From Grammothele lineata (Eukaryota; Basidiomycota; Agaricomycetes; Polyporales; Polyporaceae), in the NCBI GenBank assembly GCA_002150815.3, contig NDFF03000381.1:620001-684000 (forward strand): a DNA stretch of 64,000 bases, written 5' to 3'. This document shows positions 59,601-64,000 of the stretch, piece by piece; positions within the stretch are counted from its first letter, which is position 1; every line of letters starts with the position of its first letter. A program made the translations under genes and the position numbers. The notes under the pieces were generated by a model that did not search any database, was not told the DNA's origin, and saw only the letters and a program-made list of their open reading frames with translations.

Positions 59601-62600
59601 TATTTCCCACTAGACGCGACGTAAGGTTGACTGTACATTGACACGTCTCACATGAGGAATGATACTCACCAGCGAATGAGGGAGGAGGGCTAAACACGCC
59701 ACTCGTAGTTACTAGTACTGATTGTCTTCTGCGAATTGAAGCCTGGTTGCGCGCCGCCGTTGATTATCAATTTTGAGTCGGTCGTATTTCCATGGTTATT
59801 GGAGTGTAGGTTGAGTCAGATAGCTAGTACGATTTGCGGAAACGCGGAGTGGCGACGAAGTAATGACAGCCTACAGGATGAGGACGCAACTATCACAGCG
59901 AGAGGCAGTGGGCGAGAGATGATCAAAGGGATAAGACGCCGTTCCGGTCTCACTTGTCCGTGGTCGGACCGGATCGGACCGCCCGGTTGGCACGCCTCAG
60001 CTTGGGGCAAGCTTGGGGCCTGAGTCATTCACGGAGTGACGAGTCGTCTACTCAACCGTCAACACTCTATCCCGCTCCTCCTTCACGCATACTATCACAT
60101 CGCCCATTCGCTCCGGGTTACTTGTTTCAACGCCTGTTCGCGCGCTTTCACCAGACGTTGTTCGTTAAGTCCGCGCCAATGCGTTCGGAATGCACATGAG
60201 CGTCAACTTCACATGTCGGCTTCTCGCCGGTCTCCACGCCCCTAGCCTTGCCCACCACACTGCAGTACGCACATCGCCAACATGTACTCCCACACTCTTC
60301 CAACGGCTGCACGCCGATGTCAAAAGGAACACGGCCAGTATTGCCAAGCTAACGGCTAAGTGCAAGCACTTGCTAGGTAAGCCACGGTCATCGTAGTCTG
60401 GCTGATGTCGACAAATTTTGATTCACGGAACAGTGTGTGGACTTGGAATCAAGGATCCCGCGAAGGAAGAGCAGCGCGGTATCAGAAGAGATAGTGCTTG
60501 AAAGTGCATTGTGACGTATGTTCTTTACAGTCACTGTACTGCCTCCGCTAATCGCGCGTCCAGGATCCCTCACCAGACTCATCGGGACAGCATTCCCTCA
60601 AACACGGTCCATTCACGAAGGAGTGACTCTGCCATGCGTGCCAAGACGTCGCCGGAACACTTCCTTTCCTCGAAGGTGTATGACACGGCAACGTTCTCGA
60701 CGCTGCTTCAAGTGGGCTAGCAACAGGATTACTTTTCGTTCGTACGTTGATCAGACATTTGTTAGGTGCGTATCCTCGTAAAGTGTTGACTCCTTGGGGA
60801 AGGTAGAAGGTTGTTCTATTGAATCCTGGCTTGGTCTGCCAACTTCCGAAAATGAACTCCTGGGTCCGCCGAGTCATTGCGAAGGAGTCGACATCCCTTA
60901 TCAATAGCGTAGTCGAATATTCGCTACCAAATGGGGATATCACAACCAGGACGAAGCTTCATCAGTCCGGCGTCAAGATCTACCCAGGTGAGCATGTGAT
61001 CTTTAAAGTCTCTCAAGTTGCCGGCGCGCATGTAGAATCGTTCTCTCTACGTATGGGGCCCTCCCATAGACATTCTGCCGTTCCAAGCTGACGACAATCT
61101 TTGGCCAAGGAAAGATTCCGACAAAGCCTCCTCCCGTACCGATTCCGACTGCCCCTCACTTTCACAGTCACCGCCGTGCATTGGTCAACACGCCTCTCGG
61201 GTGGCGGGGAGCGCAAATGTTGGACCATTGGCAGGACTTGAGGGTGAGCCCTTTTTGGTCCTGCAGTTCTTGTCTAACCTCCTTCTAAGTCGACTCCATG
61301 ACGAATTGTCGACACAGTTTCCGCCTTTGGTATCGCCGACACTCACGAGCCCGGCATGACCGTCATCGTTCGCTGCGGGACGCACGCTTCAATTTTTCTC
61401 GCGGTTTTCGAATACCCGACCGTGACCAACAATGGGTGAGAGAAGGTGTATCAAATTGAACAAGGGTGGCGAGCGTCCTCAGCATTACCCGCAGCTAGCG
61501 AAGAAGCCCGAAGCGCCGAGCCTCTATATCACCGACAAGTTCTCAGCGTTGTGCATCAAATACGAGGCTTGTCCGGGAAATTGAGGTATGCCGTCAACTT
61601 CTGTCCGTCCCTGGGAAGTTTTACTGAACTCGGCCTACAGAACAATAGCAGTTTGTACGACTACTTCCTTCACGATGAAAACGTCTGTTCAATGTCAGCA
61701 CAGTCATACCATGCTGCTGCCCGAAGTGCGGACGTAGGAGGCTCAGCTGGCTGAAGGGTCCAGGTGGTGGCTTCCTCCCGTGAGTATCATTTTCAGCGCC
61801 TCGTTCGCAGCGATTCTGATACGCGCGCTCAGCTTGAGGGGGGAGATACGGGACGAGAGGCAGTTCTAATGCTCTGCTTCAAGGCCGAAAGCATGCGCTG
61901 TGCAGCCCTCTTCCAAGTTGCGCGGCTTCGTCATGCACGGGCAATCCCCACCAAGGCGGCGCTTTCCGCAGCTGATTTCCTGTTCCCTCACGGTCCAGCG
62001 TCGCTCGGGATCTAGTCTGCAACACAGACGAGTAACATCTTGCTGTCTGTGAATGTAAGTATCTGCGTCACTTGCCTGGCTGCGGACGTTAGCGCTGACA
62101 CGGCATACAGCGACCCTTTGAAGTTGCTTGATGTCGCGAACATTGGCTGACTCGACCTCGCTATAACTGTCTATCATGACAATTACTTCAGGGGCTGCTG
62201 CAGGTTACATCTGCTGAGACGAATGTGTGGTCGTCTTCGCCAAGCCGTTCCGCGCAGTCTAGCGAAACCGTCATCGTCAATATGTTGTCCACGAACGACT
62301 CAAGCTCGTCTGGTACTACATCGTTGAGGAGACTCCAAGTAGTGTCTTGCTGGGACGCTCCGCCGGATCACTGTCGTCGCCGAGAAGAACCGAAGTACGA
62401 TAGTTGTCCTTACATAGCTTATGTCACAAATCTAGCTTCCAGAATTCTTCAGCGCGCCCTTTGGTATTGTCCTTTTCGCATCGGCAAGGCGCTCCGCGAC
62501 GGCGGCATTGACTGCACTACCTTGAATACGAAGGCGAAGAGGACACGCTGGAGTCGGTAGAAAGCGTACGCCGTTGCCGTACGAAGATAATCAACCGCGC

Positions 62601-63038
62601 AGGTACACGAGGGGCGATCCTCCGTGTTCTCTCTGTGACGCGGGCGAAGTCATTGGCACACTCAAGCTTCCGCAGACACTGTGAGCATCTCTGGACTATT
62701 TGGCATAATCGCGGAACTGAGATGTTAACACATATCTATTCTCCCAGGGGTTCTATGTATGACAGATCTCCCAGCAGCAAAACGTACAACTGTCGAGCTC
62801 GTAGTTACAGTCAGTTCTATGTGACCCACGAAGGCGACCAACTATCTTCATAGAGTTAGGCGATGTACTTCACCAAGTCGTCACATGAATGGGTCCAGAG
62901 AGTCCGTTAGAATTAGCTGTTCTGCGCGCGCAGACCGCAATTTCACGACGTAATTGTAGAAGGGCGGGTGGCTAGGTTGTCGTAAAGAGACATGCATGTA
63001 TGAGATGAGACAAGAGTGACGCTGCTTGAAGAGATTAC

Positions 63039-64000
63039 TCACACGGCGACCCCTCCGTCGTTCGTCTCCACCTTGTGCTCTAACTTCATCAGCAGGCCGT
63101 GCTCGTCGAGCGGCGGATGGATTTCGAAGGCTGCGAGTATGGACGCCGCGTATGCAAATAAAGAGGCTTCGGCGAAATGACGTCCCGGGCAGATCCTGTA
63201 TGACCATCGGGCGTCAGTGACAGTTAGTAGTTCACCAGAACGTGCGAGGGTGACATGACCTTCGACCAAATCCCCACACGAAGTTCCCTGGGTCGCCCGT
63301 GCTGAGATCAAGGAGGCCATTCTCGTCGAGAAACCTCTCAGGTATGAATGAATCTGGGTCCGGGTACACCTCAGTGTCACGAGACATTGCCCTGGTAGAT
63401 GAACAGAAATCATCAGCGAAACTACAAGACCTGTTTCGTGGGAATCATCGTACCATACGTTGGGAATAATCGTCGCCCCAGCGGGAATATGATACCCGTT
63501 GTATTCGTCATCGGCGACGGTTCTGTGCGGTGTCGCAATGGGAGCAACAACGTGCCACCGGAGAAGCTCTTTCAGGAGGGCACTGACGTAGGGAAGGGCA
63601 TCGCGGTCTGCGAAAGTGGGAAGCCTGTCCTTGCCGACGACGCGGTCCAGCTCGTCTTGTGCCTTACGCTGGACATCGGGGTGCATTGCCATTGAGAGGA
63701 AGAAGGCGCCAAGGGACATAAATGTCTAATCGCATTGCGAATAGGGTTAGTTGCCAGACGCAGGTTTCGCCGCCCTAGGTGGACTCACCGTGTCTGAGCC
63801 TCCTATATACCATTACGGATGGTATGAGTATATCGATGAAATTCTAGTTGTCAAACGAATTCTCGTACCAACGTAGGCCGAAGTCGAAATGTGCTTGATG
63901 AATGCTTCTAAGTCTGGCTCACACCCTCCTTCGAGACCGTAACGGCCCGGACTTTCGAGAAGACCGGACACGAATGACTCCTTTCCGACACCGGCCTTCT
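63039..64000 (-). CDS. Cytochrome P450, C-terminal part (gene continues beyond window)
   Basis: A minus-strand P450 whose N-terminal part lies past the right edge. Readable from upstream to end: GKESFVSGLLESPGRYGLEG, an intron, a 14-nt exon (63789-63802) and the next exon forming the I-helix AYVGGSDTTFMSLGAFFLSM. Then come HPDVQRKAQDELDRVVGKDR, the ExxR in SALLKELLRWHVVAPI, HRTVADDEYNGYHIPAGATI, AMSRDTEVYPDPDSFIPERF, and the heme motif WGFGRRICPGRHFAEASLFA, split by an intron between Arg and Ile. It ends ETNDGGVAV at 63039. The AGxDTT-type I-helix and FGxGRRICPG differ from the intact P450 at 51280, so it belongs to another CYP family (of the O-methylsterigmatocystin oxidoreductase-like kind). 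Confidence 0.92.

Larger units (their letters stand above)
55001..62900. other. Relic-rich stretch without an intact recognised gene
   Basis: Nearly 8 kb between two P450 loci. Apart from the small membrane protein frame at 56396-56551, I see only short protein-like pieces. On the minus strand these are 57119-56922 (AICASTAYAFLPWVMFELRR) and 57640-57370 (IECGMPSIVLVANGVRANIN, then RKYPVVDLLISRAG). On the plus strand they are 61083-61235 (PTAPHFHSHRRALVNTPLGW, faintly cupin-like) and 61310-61440 (DTVSAFGIADTHEPGMTVIV). None assembles into a full gene by eye. They may be exons of fast-evolving genes with many introns, or decayed copies. Confidence 0.4.

Overview
This window is nuclear DNA of a filamentous basidiomycete, most likely an Agaricomycete. 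The evidence is GC-rich coding sequence, many short spliceosomal introns (mostly 48-95 nt), single genes closely packed on both strands, and a mix of HET-domain, velvet and multi-intron P450 genes. No operons are present. The species is not asserted, and gene structures were assembled by hand from reading frames and splice sites, so internal exon borders are less certain than gene identities.

Layout. 0-7.1 kb: the vacuolar fusion factor CCZ1 and a DUSP/USP deubiquitinase, head to tail. 7.8-10.5 kb: dihydroxyacetone kinase. 10.5-15 kb: a 4.5-kb GC-rich stretch without a convincing gene, with several G-quadruplex-type tracts, leading to an MFS hexose transporter (15.0-16.8 kb). 17.8-23.1 kb: a HET-domain protein, TIM23 and a velvet-family regulator. 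24.8-46 kb is a gene-dense housekeeping block: a CYSTM small protein, cytochrome c1, a SAC3/THP3-type protein, tRNA-splicing endonuclease SEN2, dynein intermediate chain, alanine-glyoxylate aminotransferase, the sulfite reductase beta subunit, ribosomal protein L30 and actin-related protein ARP9. 46-64 kb is accessory in character: an AT-richer patch with hypothetical genes, a 1.6-kb element with perfect 53-bp terminal inverted repeats capped by hairpins, an intact P450, a decayed P450 relic beside it, several kilobases with only scattered coding-like fragments, and the C-terminal part of a second P450 running off the right edge.

The genes do not form one pathway. Loose themes are mitochondrial function (TIM23, CYT1, AGXT with a probable presequence), RNA processing and chromatin (THP3-like, SEN2, ARP9), carbon entry (hexose transporter, DAK) and sulfur assimilation. 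Points most worth a second look are the TIR element with compensatory hairpins, the in-frame TAG followed by a continued open frame in CCZ1, the 9- and 11-nt micro-exons in AGXT, the dense G-run cluster before the hexose transporter, a predicted 51-residue membrane protein, and the P450 relic next to its intact relative. I did not find convincing evidence of a wholly new biological system.
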